Positions 16,313-25,166 of a stretch of 64,000 nt of DNA are shown here, piece by piece. Both the position numbers and the translations under genes were made by a program. The notes below the pieces were generated by a model. The model saw nothing but the letters and a program-made list of their open reading frames with translations, had not been told where the DNA came from and ran no database searches. The DNA is from Runella rosea. GTDB lineage: Bacteria; Bacteroidota; Bacteroidia; Cytophagales; Spirosomataceae. The DNA lies in contig NZ_CP030850.1 of the NCBI RefSeq assembly GCF_003325355.1, positions 2,728,001 through 2,792,000 of the forward strand, written 5' to 3'. The stretch's first letter is position 1. Each line of letters begins with the position of its first letter.

Positions 16313-18754
16313 ATGAACCGTTTTTCTACCGCTGCCCTGTTATTGTCAGTACTGACTTTTTTTCAGGCCATGAGCCAAGTAAAAGGCACCATCAGAGGCC
16401 GCGCCTTAGACGGCAGCACTCGCAGACCCGTCGAGTTTGCGAGTGTCGCCTTACTTTCTTCCGCCGATTCCTCGCTTGTCAAAGGAGCTATGACCGATAC
16501 CTCCGGCATTTTTGTGATTTCCAACCTTGCCGAAGGTAACTACCTCATTACGCTTTCGAGCGTTGAGTACCAAAGGGTTTTTAAAGGGCCGTTGCTGATC
16601 AACGATTCTCACCCGGAACTGGACTTGGGAGACTTGCCGATGGTTACCGACCAAAAACTGCTGGAAGAAGTAATCGTAAAAGGCAACAAGCCCGTTTTTG
16701 AACAAAAATTGGGGACGATCATCGTCAACGTAGACAGTAAGATGTTCAAAACCTCGGCCAATGCCCTCGAAATCCTGCGGCGCTCGCCGGGACTGCTGGT
16801 AGATATGACGGGCAATGTGACGTTTAGAGGGACTTCGCCCAAGATTTTGATCGATGGCAAAGACCTCAGGATGACCGACGAGCAGGAGAAAAACTACCTG
16901 CGCTCCCTCGCCCCCGAGCAGATCGAAAGCATTGAGCTAATTCCCAATCCTCCCGCTAAGTACGAGGCATCATACCAAACGGTCATCAACGTTAAACTCA
17001 AACGTGACCAAAATTTGGGGCTGAAAGGCAGTGTCTATGGTTCATACCGCCAACACCGTTTCAGCGACAGCGAAGCGGGCGGGAATGTCACCTTCAAAGC
17101 CCCTAAAATGGCGTATTCGCTCAATTTGGGCGTAAGCAACGCGAATTGGTTTCAGAATTTGACCGACCGCCGAGTAATGGGCAGCACCGCGCAAAAGGAT
17201 GTTTTTGAGTCATTTGCGTTCATCCGAAACCCAACAAAAAGCCTCAATTTTCTCGCCGGAGCCGAATACACCCTCAACGCTAAAAACAGCATTGATTTCA
17301 AACTGACTGGCGATTTTTCCAACTCACCCAATATCACCTATGCCGAAAACAAATCCACGATTCAGGACGTAGAGCAGCCTTTTTTAGTGAGCAATAATCA
17401 AATGAGCGAAAGAGGCAAAACCCTAACGGGCTTGTTGGGGTATCGTTACCAAAATAACAAAGGCCGCGAGTTTATGGCAGAAGTAGCCATGGCCGACAAC
17501 CAAAAACCCGGCTCGCAGGATTTGATTTCGGAGTATTACCGAAACGATCAACCGGTGCGGGGCATTTCGCGCCAACGCAATGAGCAGCAGGCCAATTCAA
17601 ACTTTAAAACGCTGAATGTGAGCTATGCCGACTTGATATTTAAGCAATGGAAGCTGGAAACGGGTTTTAAAATCAATTATGTACAAAACGCCGCCAAAAT
17701 AGCTTTTGACACGCTCACCCGTGCCGATGCCACCAAAAACACGCCGCTTACCGATGCTGATTTCAGCAAAGATGCAGGTCGAAGCAATGAGTTTACGTTT
17801 GACGAAAATATCAATATGTTTTTCCTGCAAATGAGTCGGCAATTCAAAAAACTGGGTTTTTCTGCGGGAGTTCGGGGCGAAAACACCGTAACCCAAGGAG
17901 AATCCGTGACCCTGAAATCATTGGTCAATCGTAATTATTGGAACATCCTGCCGAGCCTGACCTTACAGTATAAAATCAACGACAACAGCAACTTGGTGTG
18001 GGCATCGTCGCGTAAGCTGTCGCGCCCTACGGTGTGGCAGTTGAATCCCTTTCCGTTTTTTATAGACCCACTCACCGTGGCCATGGGCAATCCGTTTCTC
18101 TTTCCACGCATCCGGAATGTGTCCGAACTCACCTATACAAACAAAAAACTGATGTTGATCACGGGCTATAATCTGAATCAAAATGCCGTGTCGCAGTTGC
18201 CTCTTTACAACGCCTCTACGCGCCTCACTACCTGGCAGCAGGTGAATACCCAAACCCAAAGGGTGTTTTTTGACGTGAGCCATTCGGCCCCAATTTTGCC
18301 GAAATGGAACTATCAGATGTACCTGAGCGTGGCCTATGGCAGTGAAAAAGTACGGGTAAACGACCGAGACAATCAAATTAGCGGTCTATCGGCTTCGCTG
18401 TGGGTTTCCAACCTATTTACATTGCCCAAAGGCTACAATTTAGAGGTGTCGGGCTGGTACAATGTGCCTAATCCATCGGGTTTTTATAAGTCTAAAGGCA
18501 TGGGAGCCGTCAATATGGGCGTGCAAAAAAGCTTTAAAAACAACCGATGGAATGCGCAATTGAACATCAATGATATTTTCCTGACGAGCATTTTCAGGGC
18601 CCATATTCAGGTTGACAACAGCGACATGACCTTCATCAACCGACAGGCCAACCGCAACGCTTCGCTGCGAATTACCCACAATTTCGGGAAGTCAAAATAC
18701 CAAGCCAAAGGCCGCAAATCAAGTGTCAGTGAAGATGCTGAGCGGTTGCGTTAG
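16313..18754 (+). CDS. Outer-membrane beta-barrel receptor with carboxypeptidase-regulatory domain
   Basis: TonB-dependent-receptor-like protein of 813 residues (outer membrane protein beta-barrel family). Signal peptide ending AMSQ; carboxypeptidase-regulatory-like beta-sandwich at about 25-105 (GTIRGRALDGSTRRPVEFAS); plug domain about 110-225 (LEEVIVKGNKPVFEQ ... ILIDGKDLR ... IESIELIPNPPAKYEA); the rest alternates amphipathic strands of a barrel and ends with a basic Ser-rich tail rather than the usual terminal aromatic. No SusD partner or TonB box is evident, so the ligand may be a peptide, metal chelate or small polymer; unknown. Confidence 0.9.
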   Translation: MNRFSTAALLLSVLTFFQAMSQVKGTIRGRALDGSTRRPVEFASVALLSSADSSLVKGAMTDTSGIFVISNLAEGNYLITLSSVEYQRVFKGPLLINDSHPELDLGDLPMVTDQKLLEEVIVKGNKPVFEQKLGTIIVNVDSKMFKTSANALEILRRSPGLLVDMTGNVTFRGTSPKILIDGKDLRMTDEQEKNYLRSLAPEQIESIELIPNPPAKYEASYQTVINVKLKRDQNLGLKGSVYGSYRQHRFSDSEAGGNVTFKAPKMAYSLNLGVSNANWFQNLTDRRVMGSTAQKDVFESFAFIRNPTKSLNFLAGAEYTLNAKNSIDFKLTGDFSNSPNITYAENKSTIQDVEQPFLVSNNQMSERGKTLTGLLGYRYQNNKGREFMAEVAMADNQKPGSQDLISEYYRNDQPVRGISRQRNEQQANSNFKTLNVSYADLIFKQWKLETGFKINYVQNAAKIAFDTLTRADATKNTPLTDADFSKDAGRSNEFTFDENINMFFLQMSRQFKKLGFSAGVRGENTVTQGESVTLKSLVNRNYWNILPSLTLQYKINDNSNLVWASSRKLSRPTVWQLNPFPFFIDPLTVAMGNPFLFPRIRNVSELTYTNKKLMLITGYNLNQNAVSQLPLYNASTRLTTWQQVNTQTQRVFFDVSHSAPILPKWNYQMYLSVAYGSEKVRVNDRDNQISGLSASLWVSNLFTLPKGYNLEVSGWYNVPNPSGFYKSKGMGAVNMGVQKSFKNNRWNAQLNINDIFLTSIFRAHIQVDNSDMTFINRQANRNASLRITHNFGKSKYQAKGRKSSVSEDAERLR

Positions 18755-18769
18755 GAAGTAAAATCCAAC

Positions 18770-18843
18770 TTACACGGAGTACCCCAGAGCGTTTACAAAA
18801 AGAACCACAGAGTTTGTTTTTCTCTCTGTGGTTCTCCGTGTAA
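18770..18843. terminator. Nested hairpin between receptor and uxuA
   Basis: Inner stem GAACCACAGAG (18802-18812) with CTCTGTGGTTC (18824-18834), 11 bp perfect; outer arms TTACACGGAG (18770-18779) and CTCCGTGTAA (18834-18843). It fills the gap between two convergent genes and probably ends transcription from both sides. Confidence 0.65.
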
Positions 18844-18855
18844 TGAAATGTTTTT

Positions 18856-20049
18856 TTAGGATAACAAACTCCGTTCAATGCCCATTTCCAATCCTCTCAA
18901 CTCCGCCAATCCGCGCAAACGACCGATGGCTGTGTAGCCAGGATTGGTCCTTTTTCCCGCGTTGAGGTCGTCGAGCATTTTGTGGCCGTGGTCGGGGCGG
19001 AACGGCATTTTTAAATCGGTACGTCCCTCTTCTTTTCTTCTTTTCTGTTCCAGCAATAATGCTTTCATGACGCCATACATATCCACATTTCCTTCCAAGT
19101 GATTGGCTTCGTGGAAGTTCCCTTCTTCGTCGCGCTGAGTAGCACGCAGGTGGATGAAGTGAATGCGGTCGCCGAGACGCTCCACCATGCCTACCAAGTC
19201 GTTATCGGCCCGTACGCCGTAGCTTCCTGTACAAAAACACAGACCGTTGGCCGATAAATCGGCAGCAGCCAGTAGTTGCTTAGCGTCGGCTTCGGTACTG
19301 ACGACACGCGGCAATCCCAAGATCGGATACGGCGGATCGTCCGGGTGAATCGACAATCGAATCCCCGCATCTTGCGCCACGGGCACAATTTCCCGTAAGA
19401 ATGCGTACAGGTTTTCGCGTAATTCTTTGTCACCTACATATTTATACGTATCCAACACGTCCCTAAACTGCTCTACGGTATAGCTTTCTTCCGAACCTGG
19501 CAAACCCGCAATGATGTTACGCACCAACCGTGTGACATCCGCCTCGTCGGCTTTATCAATCCACGCTTTGGCCTTCAATTTTTGGGTCTCAGTATAGTGC
19601 GCTTCTGCCCCTACACGTTTTAAAATATACAGTTCAAAAGCGGCAAATTCGTTAAAATCAAACCGCAATCCCGTAGAACCGTCGGGCATAGGCGCGTTCA
19701 AATCCGTCCGTGTCCAGTCCAAAATAGGCATAAAATTATAGCAAACGGTATCAATGCCGCAGGCCGCCAAATTGGTGAGCGATTCTTTATAGTTTTCGAT
19801 GTATTGCTTAAAATTTCCCGATGCTTTTTTGATGTCTTCATGAACGGGCACACTTTCTACCACCGACCAGCTCAAACCAGCCTCTTCGATGATTGCTTTG
19901 CGTTGCTGAATATCTTCTACCGTCCAAACCTGACCGTTCGGAATTTGGTGCAAGGCGTTTACAATGCTCGTTGCGCCGGCTTGTCTTACATCCGACAGAC
20001 TTACGGGGTCGTTGGGGCCAAACCACCGCCATGTTTGTTCTAATGCCAT
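18856..20049 (-). CDS. uxuA: Mannonate dehydratase
   Basis: Converts D-mannonate to 2-keto-3-deoxy-D-gluconate in hexuronate (glucuronate) breakdown (EC 4.2.1.8). 397 residues, the family length, with the hallmark start [13 protein letters not shown] and blocks [30 protein letters not shown] and FCTGSYG; the His and Asp residues of these blocks lie in the metal-bearing TIM barrel. Downstream FRPDHGHKM is also typical. It stands alone, with no uxaC or kdgK beside it. Its leader carries the hairpin GTGCTAAAGCAC 8 nt before the ATG, shared with the symporter gene at the other end of the window. Confidence 0.95.
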   Translation of the reverse strand: MALEQTWRWFGPNDPVSLSDVRQAGATSIVNALHQIPNGQVWTVEDIQQRKAIIEEAGLSWSVVESVPVHEDIKKASGNFKQYIENYKESLTNLAACGIDTVCYNFMPILDWTRTDLNAPMPDGSTGLRFDFNEFAAFELYILKRVGAEAHYTETQKLKAKAWIDKADEADVTRLVRNIIAGLPGSEESYTVEQFRDVLDTYKYVGDKELRENLYAFLREIVPVAQDAGIRLSIHPDDPPYPILGLPRVVSTEADAKQLLAAADLSANGLCFCTGSYGVRADNDLVGMVERLGDRIHFIHLRATQRDEEGNFHEANHLEGNVDMYGVMKALLLEQKRRKEEGRTDLKMPFRPDHGHKMLDDLNAGKRTNPGYTAIGRLRGLAELRGLEMGIERSLLS

Positions 20050-20057
20050 ATTTTGAT

Positions 20058-20069
20058 GTGCTAAAGCAC
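20058..20069. promoter_or_regulatory. GTGCT-AA-AGCAC palindrome in the uxuA leader
   Basis: Five-base arms around AA, 8 nt upstream of the uxuA start codon. The adjoining ~25 nt (TTAATTGTTATCTGTTAAT) closely matches the leader of the symporter gene (63720-63760). Role unknown: operator, RBS-masking hairpin or dispersed repeat. Confidence 0.45.
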
Positions 20070-20253
20070 TGTTAATTGTTATCTGTTAATCGTTATTTAT
20101 TAATTCTTCTACCCTCAATAAGTTGGTAAGCAAAAAATAAAGTCAGCAAAGGAAAAAAATTACTTCACAAATTTGCTAAAAACAGCCATCCGCTATTGTT
20201 TATGCAAATTTTGTCCTATATTTTGGCGTTTAATTCCTAAAATCTTCTTGACC

Positions 20254-21387
20254 TTGAAAATTGCGATTTTAAAAGAAACGAAAGCCTTCGAAAGGCGCGT
20301 TGCTATCACACCTGATATTGTTAAATCTCTTCTGAAAGCAGGTTTTACGTGCGCCATCCAGTCGGGTGCGGGCGAAAACTCCTCCCTTCTGAACGCAGAC
20401 TACGAAAAAGCGGGCGCCACCGTTGCCGCCGACACCCAAACCCTTCTGGCTGATGCCGACGTGGTGCTGAAAGTCAACGCCCCCACGCTCGACGAAGTAG
20501 CGCAAATGCGCGAAGGTGCCATTTCGATTTCGTTTTTGTACGCCTACACCCAGCCCGAGTTGGTCAAGGCTCTCAATGCGAAAAAGATTTCGGCTTTCAG
20601 CATGGATGCCGTACCCCGCACAACCAAAGCCCAAAGCATGGACGCGCTCAGTTCGCAGGCCAACCTGGCTGGCTATAAGGCCGTGCTGCTCGGTGCCAAC
20701 GCGCTCGGCAAGATTTTCCCACTCATGATGACCGCCGCCGGCACCATCAAGCCTTCCAAGGTACTTATTTTTGGCGCGGGCGTGGCGGGCTTACAGGCCA
20801 TTGCCACCGCCAAGCGCCTCGGGGCCGTCGTGGAAGTGTCTGACGTGCGCCCCGAGACCAAAGAACAAGTGGAATCGTTGGGCGGAAAATTCTTGAGCGT
20901 GGAAGGCATGGAAGCCAACAAATCGGAAGGCGGCTACGCCAAAGAAGTGTCGGCGGAGTTTTTGCAGAAACAACAGGACCTCATTAAACAACGCATCAAA
21001 GACGCCGACATCGTCATCACAACCGCCCTCGTGATGGGCAAAAAAGCCCCGATTCTGGTCACAGAAGAGATGGTGCAGTCCATGAAAACGGGTAGTGTCA
21101 TCGTGGACATGGCCGTAGAATCGGGCGGCAACTGCGCCCTGAGCGAAGCCAACCAAACCGTGGTCAAAAACGGTGTCACGATCATCGGAGAGTCTAACCT
21201 CCCCGCCTTGCTATCGACCAACGCCAGTGATTTATACGCCAAAAACATCAGCACACTTCTACTGCATTTGGCCAACAAAGACGGTTTTAAGTGGGAATTG
21301 GAGGAGGAAATCACCAAAGGCAGCCTCATTACCCACCAAGGTACGTCGGTACATGCGTTTACAAAAGGGATTCTGGAAAAGAAGTGA
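20254..21387 (+). CDS. pntAA: NAD(P) transhydrogenase subunit alpha, soluble part
   Basis: NAD(H)-binding domain I of proton-translocating transhydrogenase, which uses the proton gradient to make NADPH from NADH. I place the start at the TTG 20254 (KIAILKETKAFERRVAITP), giving 377 residues as in other split alpha subunits; an ATG at 20173 would add 27 Cys/Trp-rich residues not seen in the family. Key blocks: the N-terminal alanine-dehydrogenase-like KETKAFERRVA, and the dinucleotide loop IFGAGVAGLQAIATAKRLGA. It lacks membrane helices, which are encoded by the next gene 88 nt downstream, as in Rhodospirillum-type split enzymes. Confidence 0.93.
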   Translation: MKIAILKETKAFERRVAITPDIVKSLLKAGFTCAIQSGAGENSSLLNADYEKAGATVAADTQTLLADADVVLKVNAPTLDEVAQMREGAISISFLYAYTQPELVKALNAKKISAFSMDAVPRTTKAQSMDALSSQANLAGYKAVLLGANALGKIFPLMMTAAGTIKPSKVLIFGAGVAGLQAIATAKRLGAVVEVSDVRPETKEQVESLGGKFLSVEGMEANKSEGGYAKEVSAEFLQKQQDLIKQRIKDADIVITTALVMGKKAPILVTEEMVQSMKTGSVIVDMAVESGGNCALSEANQTVVKNGVTIIGESNLPALLSTNASDLYAKNISTLLLHLANKDGFKWELEEEITKGSLITHQGTSVHAFTKGILEKK

Positions 21388-21475
21388 GGAGCGAGAAATG
21401 AGGAGTGAGAGTTTTGACTCCAATCTTTTTCATCAATGACCAATCACCGCCCACTAACCACAAATCAATAATTAA

Positions 21476-21784
21476 ATGGATTCAATCATCACGTTTATTG
21501 GAGAAAATATCCAGCTTATTTATATCCTCATCCTATCCATTTTTGTGGGGATCGAGGTCATTTCCAAAGTGCCGTCGGCGCTGCATACGCCGCTGATGTC
21601 GGGCGCCAATGCCATCCACGGGGTGGTGATTATCGGGGCTATCATCGTCATGGGCCACGCTGAAGCTGGCAACTGGCCCGCATTGATTTTGGGCTTTTTG
21701 GCAGTAATTCTCGGTACGCTCAACGTCGTCGGCGGTTTCGTAGTCACAGACCGAATGTTGGAAATGTTTAAAAAGAAGAAATAA
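21476..21784 (+). CDS. pntAB: NAD(P) transhydrogenase subunit alpha, membrane part
   Basis: Short membrane subunit of the split transhydrogenase; 102 residues with three or four helices. Typical sequence: IFVGIEVISKVPSALHTPLMSGANAIHGVVIIGA, broken here into the SKVPSALHTPLMSG loop and the following AIHGVVIIGAIIV helix. The C-terminus is basic (FKKKK). It sits between pntAA and pntB, 78 nt before the latter's start, and forms part of the proton channel (domain II) with PntB. Confidence 0.93.
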   Translation: MDSIITFIGENIQLIYILILSIFVGIEVISKVPSALHTPLMSGANAIHGVVIIGAIIVMGHAEAGNWPALILGFLAVILGTLNVVGGFVVTDRMLEMFKKKK

Positions 21785-21862
21785 AATTTAGTTAGCAGTT
21801 AGCAGCCCATGGTAAAAAGGGAAAGCGACTGCCAGCTGTTTACTGTAAACTGCACACTCACA

Positions 21863-23266
21863 ATGCTTCAACAATACTGGTTATACCTCATTTACCTTTT
21901 GGGTTCCGTGTTTTTTATTGTAGGCTTGAAAATGCTCTCTGGACCCAAAACCGCCCGTAATGGCAATTTTTTGGCGGCAGCGGGCATGACACTCGCCATT
22001 TTGGGCACCATCTTCATGCACAAAAACGAAGACGGCGAATCCATCGGCAATTACGGCTGGATTTTCGGCGGCATTGCCATCGGAACCGTACTAGGCTGGA
22101 TTTCGGCCAAGAAAGTTAAAATGACGGCCATGCCCCAAATGGTGAGCCTTTTCAACGGCATGGGCGGTGCCTGCGCAGCCTTGATTTCGTTGGTAGAATT
22201 CGGCCATTTGCACGGCGACACCCCGCCCGTTACGATTCTGACTATCGTGGCGGGACTCGTCATCGGGAGCGTTTCGTTTTCGGGCAGTATCATCGCCTAC
22301 GCCAAGTTGCAGGAAATTCTGAAAAAGACTTTCAAGCTTCCCGCCCAAAATATCCTTACCATCATACTTATGGCGAGTATTTTGGGGCTAAGCATCTATC
22401 TCTCCTTCGGACAGGCTTCGACGGGACTGCTGTACGTTATTTTTGCCCTATCACTTGCCTACGGCATCCTGTTTGTGTTGCCCATCGGCGGTGCGGATAT
22501 GCCCGTGGTGATCTCGCTGTTGAACTCCTTTACGGGTGTTGCGGCGGCCTTCGGCGGTTTTTTGTACGACAATCAGGTCATGCTCACGGGCGGGATCCTG
22601 GTGGGTTCGGCGGGTACGCTACTCACGATTTTGATGTGTAACGCCATGAACCGTTCCCTCACCAATGTTATCTTCGGGTCGTTTGGCGGCGGCGGTGCGG
22701 CGGCGGGCGAAGCCAGCACCTTTGCGGGCGGCTCAGTAAAAAGCAGCACGCCTTCCGACATTGCCATCTTGATGAACTACGCCCAAAAAGTAATCGTAGT
22801 GCCAGGCTATGGGTTGGCGGTGGCGCAGGCGCAGCACGTGATTCACGAACTGGAAGCGATTCTTGAAAAACGCGGCGTGGAGGTCAAATACGCCATTCAC
22901 CCCGTAGCAGGACGGATGCCCGGCCACATGAACGTGCTCTTGGCAGAATCCAACGTAGCCTACGACAAGCTCGTGGAAATGGAAGAAATCAACGATCAGT
23001 TTGCCACTACCGACGTGGTGTTTGTGGTAGGTGCCAACGACGTAGTCAACCCCGCCGCTCGCAGCAACCCGGCCAGCCCAATTTACGGCATGCCGATCCT
23101 CAACGCCGACAAAGCCCGCACGGTGATCGTGAGCAAACGCTCCATGGCGGCCGGCTACGCGGGCATCGACAACGAACTTTTCTACTACCCCAACTGCCTC
23201 ATGCTCTTCGGCGATGCCAAAGACTCCATCACCAAAGTTGTGGCGGAATTGAAGGGAATGGATTAA
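21863..23266 (+). CDS. pntB: NAD(P) transhydrogenase subunit beta
   Basis: Membrane and NADP(H)-binding subunit of transhydrogenase; 467 residues from the ATG at 21863 (MLQQYWLYLIYLLGS). About eight or nine helices to residue ~260, then the NADP-binding domain III, with GYGLAVAQAQHVIHEL as the dinucleotide loop, HPVAGRMPGHMNVLLAE, GANDVVNPAAR and the SKRSMAAGYAGI block that binds the NADP phosphate. A start at 21809 would add a non-conserved, charged prefix. Last gene of the pnt operon. Confidence 0.94.
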   Translation: MLQQYWLYLIYLLGSVFFIVGLKMLSGPKTARNGNFLAAAGMTLAILGTIFMHKNEDGESIGNYGWIFGGIAIGTVLGWISAKKVKMTAMPQMVSLFNGMGGACAALISLVEFGHLHGDTPPVTILTIVAGLVIGSVSFSGSIIAYAKLQEILKKTFKLPAQNILTIILMASILGLSIYLSFGQASTGLLYVIFALSLAYGILFVLPIGGADMPVVISLLNSFTGVAAAFGGFLYDNQVMLTGGILVGSAGTLLTILMCNAMNRSLTNVIFGSFGGGGAAAGEASTFAGGSVKSSTPSDIAILMNYAQKVIVVPGYGLAVAQAQHVIHELEAILEKRGVEVKYAIHPVAGRMPGHMNVLLAESNVAYDKLVEMEEINDQFATTDVVFVVGANDVVNPAARSNPASPIYGMPILNADKARTVIVSKRSMAAGYAGIDNELFYYPNCLMLFGDAKDSITKVVAELKGMD

Positions 23267-23390
23267 GAAAGTAACGTTTGATAAATTTTTAGAAGAGATT
23301 TTGCCTTTTTTTAGGCATTAGAGGACATATTGATTAGCATTGTATACAGGTGGCTCAGTTGAGTTACCTGTTTTTTTGTTTTGTACTTTT

Positions 23391-23463
23391 CCCCCGTTGT
23401 GCGGAGTCTTCCAATGGGAGACTTCGTACCAAAAATAAAGACAGTGTTTGTAACACGGTAATT
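23391..23463. repeat. REP-like hairpin repeat, copy A
   Basis: Begins CCCCCGTTGTGCGGAGTC; the arms GTGCGGAGT and ACTTCGTAC pair with wobbles. It shares the downstream AAAATAAAGACAGTGTTTG block with copies B and E but stops at CACGGTAATT. Confidence 0.7.
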
Positions 23464-23465
23464 GC

Positions 23466-23580
23466 CCCCGTTGTGCGGAGTCTTCCAATGGGAGACTCCG
23501 CACCGAAAATAAAGAGAGTGTTTGCAACACGGTAAGTGCTAATTCATAACCATCAAGGCTAAAGCCCATAAATCAGCCCC
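23466..23580. repeat. REP-like hairpin repeat, copy B
   Basis: 115 nt: hairpin GTGCGGAGTCTTCC/GGGAGACTCCGCAC, AT-rich middle, CAACACGGTAAGTGC block, and the small palindrome GGCTAAAGCC at 23557-23566. Differs from copy E at only two internal positions over 114 nt. Confidence 0.8.
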
Positions 23581-23722
23581 GTTGTTCGTAGTCTTCCTTC
23601 GGAAGACTGCGAACGCAAAATAACAAGAGTGTTTGCAACACGGCAAGCACCACCCAAAACTCATCAGGGCTAAAGCCCATACGTTGCCCCCTTTTTTCAT
23701 GCCCCACCCTAAAGCGTGGAGT
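23577..23722. repeat. REP-like hairpin repeat, copy C (diverged)
   Basis: Hairpin GTTCGTAGTCTTCC (23584-23597) with GGAAGACTGCGAAC (23601-23614): bases differ from copy B on both arms but still pair. It ends with palindromes GGGCTAAAGCCC (23667-23678) and a decayed CCACCCTAAAGCGTGG (23704-23719). Confidence 0.75.
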
Positions 23723-23787
23723 TATAAGACAAGATAAATCACTGCTCCTTCGATCGCACGCGGGGAACTTAGGCAAAATCGAATCCC

Positions 23788-23852
23788 TTCCGTGTTGGGG
23801 AGACTTCCTATCAAAAATAAACACAGTATTTATGATACGCTGAGTGCTAATC
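23788..23852. repeat. REP-like repeat, degenerate copy D
   Basis: Lacks the left hairpin arm but keeps GGGGAGACTTCC, a CAAAAATAAACACAGTATTT block and ATACGCTGAGTGCTAAT, all recognisable from copies A and B. No gene is seen in 23267-24090 apart from these repeats and the promoter region. Confidence 0.5.
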
Positions 23853-24020
23853 CTCCCCTTAAGCTCATCCTTCCGTGAGCAGAAACCTAAAACGCAGTCA
23901 TTTGTAAAACCTTCCCTTCCGATCTGCATTGTCGCCTCAATAATGCGCTTATTACAGCTTCCGTGGCTCAACGCTCCAACATCGTTGTCCGGCACAATCC
24001 CCGCGGTGTTTTTTATAAAA

Positions 24021-24055
24021 AATAAATATTTATTGATAATCAATAAATATTTATT
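24021..24055. promoter_or_regulatory. Twin 14-bp palindromes: putative operator of DUF2975/HTH operon
   Basis: AATAAATATTTATT occurs at 24021-24034 and 24042-24055; each copy is a perfect palindrome, and the 35-nt whole is symmetric about base 24038. Centres are 21 bp apart, two helical turns. It overlaps the promoter, so it is a good candidate site for the HTH protein encoded in the operon. Confidence 0.65.
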
Positions 24056-24062
24056 ATGTTTG
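24033..24062 (+). promoter_or_regulatory. Promoter of DUF2975/HTH operon
   Basis: TTG at 24033-24035, 19-nt spacer, TATGTTTG at 24055-24062 (exact TAnnTTTG). It lies 28 nt before the ATG at 24091. The right operator half fills the spacer. Confidence 0.6.
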
Positions 24063-24090
24063 CATCATCACTTATCATCCTGCAATCCTC

Positions 24091-24570
24091 ATGAAACGAA
24101 TTTCAACCCTGTTTCTTCAGGCAGTCGTTGTGCTGATCGGCCTTGTCGCCTTGTTCATTTTGATTCGCGTTCCCCTCACCGAGGGAAGAGCCGTCAACTT
24201 AGACCTGTTCCATATTTACGCCGACCCGCTCATCCTATACGGGTACACGGCCTCCATTGCTTTTTTTACGGCGCTCTACCATGCGTTCAAATTATTGGGA
24301 TACATCGGGCAAAATAAAGTATTCTCCCCGCCCTCGGTGATGGCTTTAAAGAAGATCAAGTATTGTGCGATCATACTGTGTATTTTCATTGTGGGGGCAG
24401 GACTTTATATCATGCTCACTCATCCTAAAGATGACGACCCGGCGGGCTTTATTGCCCTTTGTATCGTCACTTCGTTCGGTTCCGTGGTCATAGCCACAGC
24501 GGCAGCCATCTTTGAAAAGATCTTACAGAATGCCGTGGAGATGAAATCAGAAAATGACCTAACCATTTAA
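24091..24570 (+). CDS. DUF2975 domain membrane protein
   Basis: 159-residue integral membrane protein with four hydrophobic helices (about 8-26, 45-62, 85-105, 117-138), matching the layout of DUF2975. Loop features: YADPLILYGYTASIAFF and FSPPSVMALKKIKYCAII, the second being the conserved cytosolic turn of the family. Such proteins are nearly always encoded beside a small Cro/CI-type HTH protein, here 3 nt downstream, and the pair is thought to act as a membrane-modulated regulator; the mechanism is not established. Start ATG follows a promoter with a twin palindrome operator. Confidence 0.85.
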   Translation: MKRISTLFLQAVVVLIGLVALFILIRVPLTEGRAVNLDLFHIYADPLILYGYTASIAFFTALYHAFKLLGYIGQNKVFSPPSVMALKKIKYCAIILCIFIVGAGLYIMLTHPKDDDPAGFIALCIVTSFGSVVIATAAAIFEKILQNAVEMKSENDLTI

Positions 24571-24573
24571 GCG

Positions 24574-24801
24574 ATGCCGATTATTGTAAACTTAGACGTG
24601 ATGATGGCAAAGCGAAAAATTTCGCTGAATGAACTCTCCGAAAGGGTTGATTTGACGTTATCCAATCTTTCCATCCTGAAGACAGGGAAGGCAAAAGCCA
24701 TTCGGTTCAGTACCTTAGAAGCCATTTGCAAGGCATTGGACTGCCAACCGGGGGATATTTTGGAATATGCCCATGAGGAAAAAAGTGCCGCGAACCGCTG
24801 A
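24574..24801 (+). CDS. Cro/CI-type HTH regulator (YozG-like)
   Basis: 75-residue DNA-binding protein: MPIIVNLDVMMAKRKISLNE opens a Cro/CI helix-turn-helix of the HTH_26 type, with the recognition helix around LTLSNLSILKTGKAKAIRFS and the capping block LEAICKALDCQPGDILEY. Only a short polar tail follows, so dimerisation must involve the HTH itself. Translated with DUF2975 (3-nt gap). It likely binds the two 14-bp palindromes over its own promoter (inference). Confidence 0.88.
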   Translation: MPIIVNLDVMMAKRKISLNELSERVDLTLSNLSILKTGKAKAIRFSTLEAICKALDCQPGDILEYAHEEKSAANR

Positions 24802-24890
24802 CATCCGTTTTACCGACAGATGTATGTTTGCGTTAGCCTGCTTATCCGTACGGGCTCAAAAAGCCAAACCTAAAGTTGGCTCTCTGATGA

Positions 24891-25040
24891 CCCCGTTGTG
24901 CGGAGTCTTCCAACGGGAGACTCCGCACCGAAAATAAAGACAGTGTTTGCAACACGGTAAGTGCTAATTCATAACCATCAAGGCTAAAGCCCATAAATCA
25001 GCCCGTTTTTTTCAAGCCCTACGCTAAAGCGTGGAGTTTG
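24891..25040. repeat. REP-like hairpin repeat, copy E
   Basis: Almost identical to copy B (two internal differences over 114 nt) and in the same orientation, so B and E form direct repeats around the DUF2975/HTH pair. It carries palindromes GGCTAAAGCC (24982-24991) and ACGCTAAAGCGT (25021-25032). The rest of 24802-25166 shows no gene. Confidence 0.8.
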
Positions 25041-25166
25041 CTGAGAATGCGTAACGCTCCATTGTTACATAAAAATTATTCTGTTATCGCTTCCGCTGTC
25101 TCTGAAAACTTTGTGTTTTACCAATATCTTTGTTAAACATCAATCCGAGACTTGTTGCACTTTTTT

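Noticed and set aside
23391-25040. Possible CRISPR array
   Set aside because: Repeats are long, irregularly spaced, diverged and contain internal hairpins; there are no uniform spacers and no cas genes in the window.
24891-25040. Small open frames inside the REP-like repeats
   Set aside because: The encoded peptides only repeat the hairpin sequence on either strand and have no start signals.
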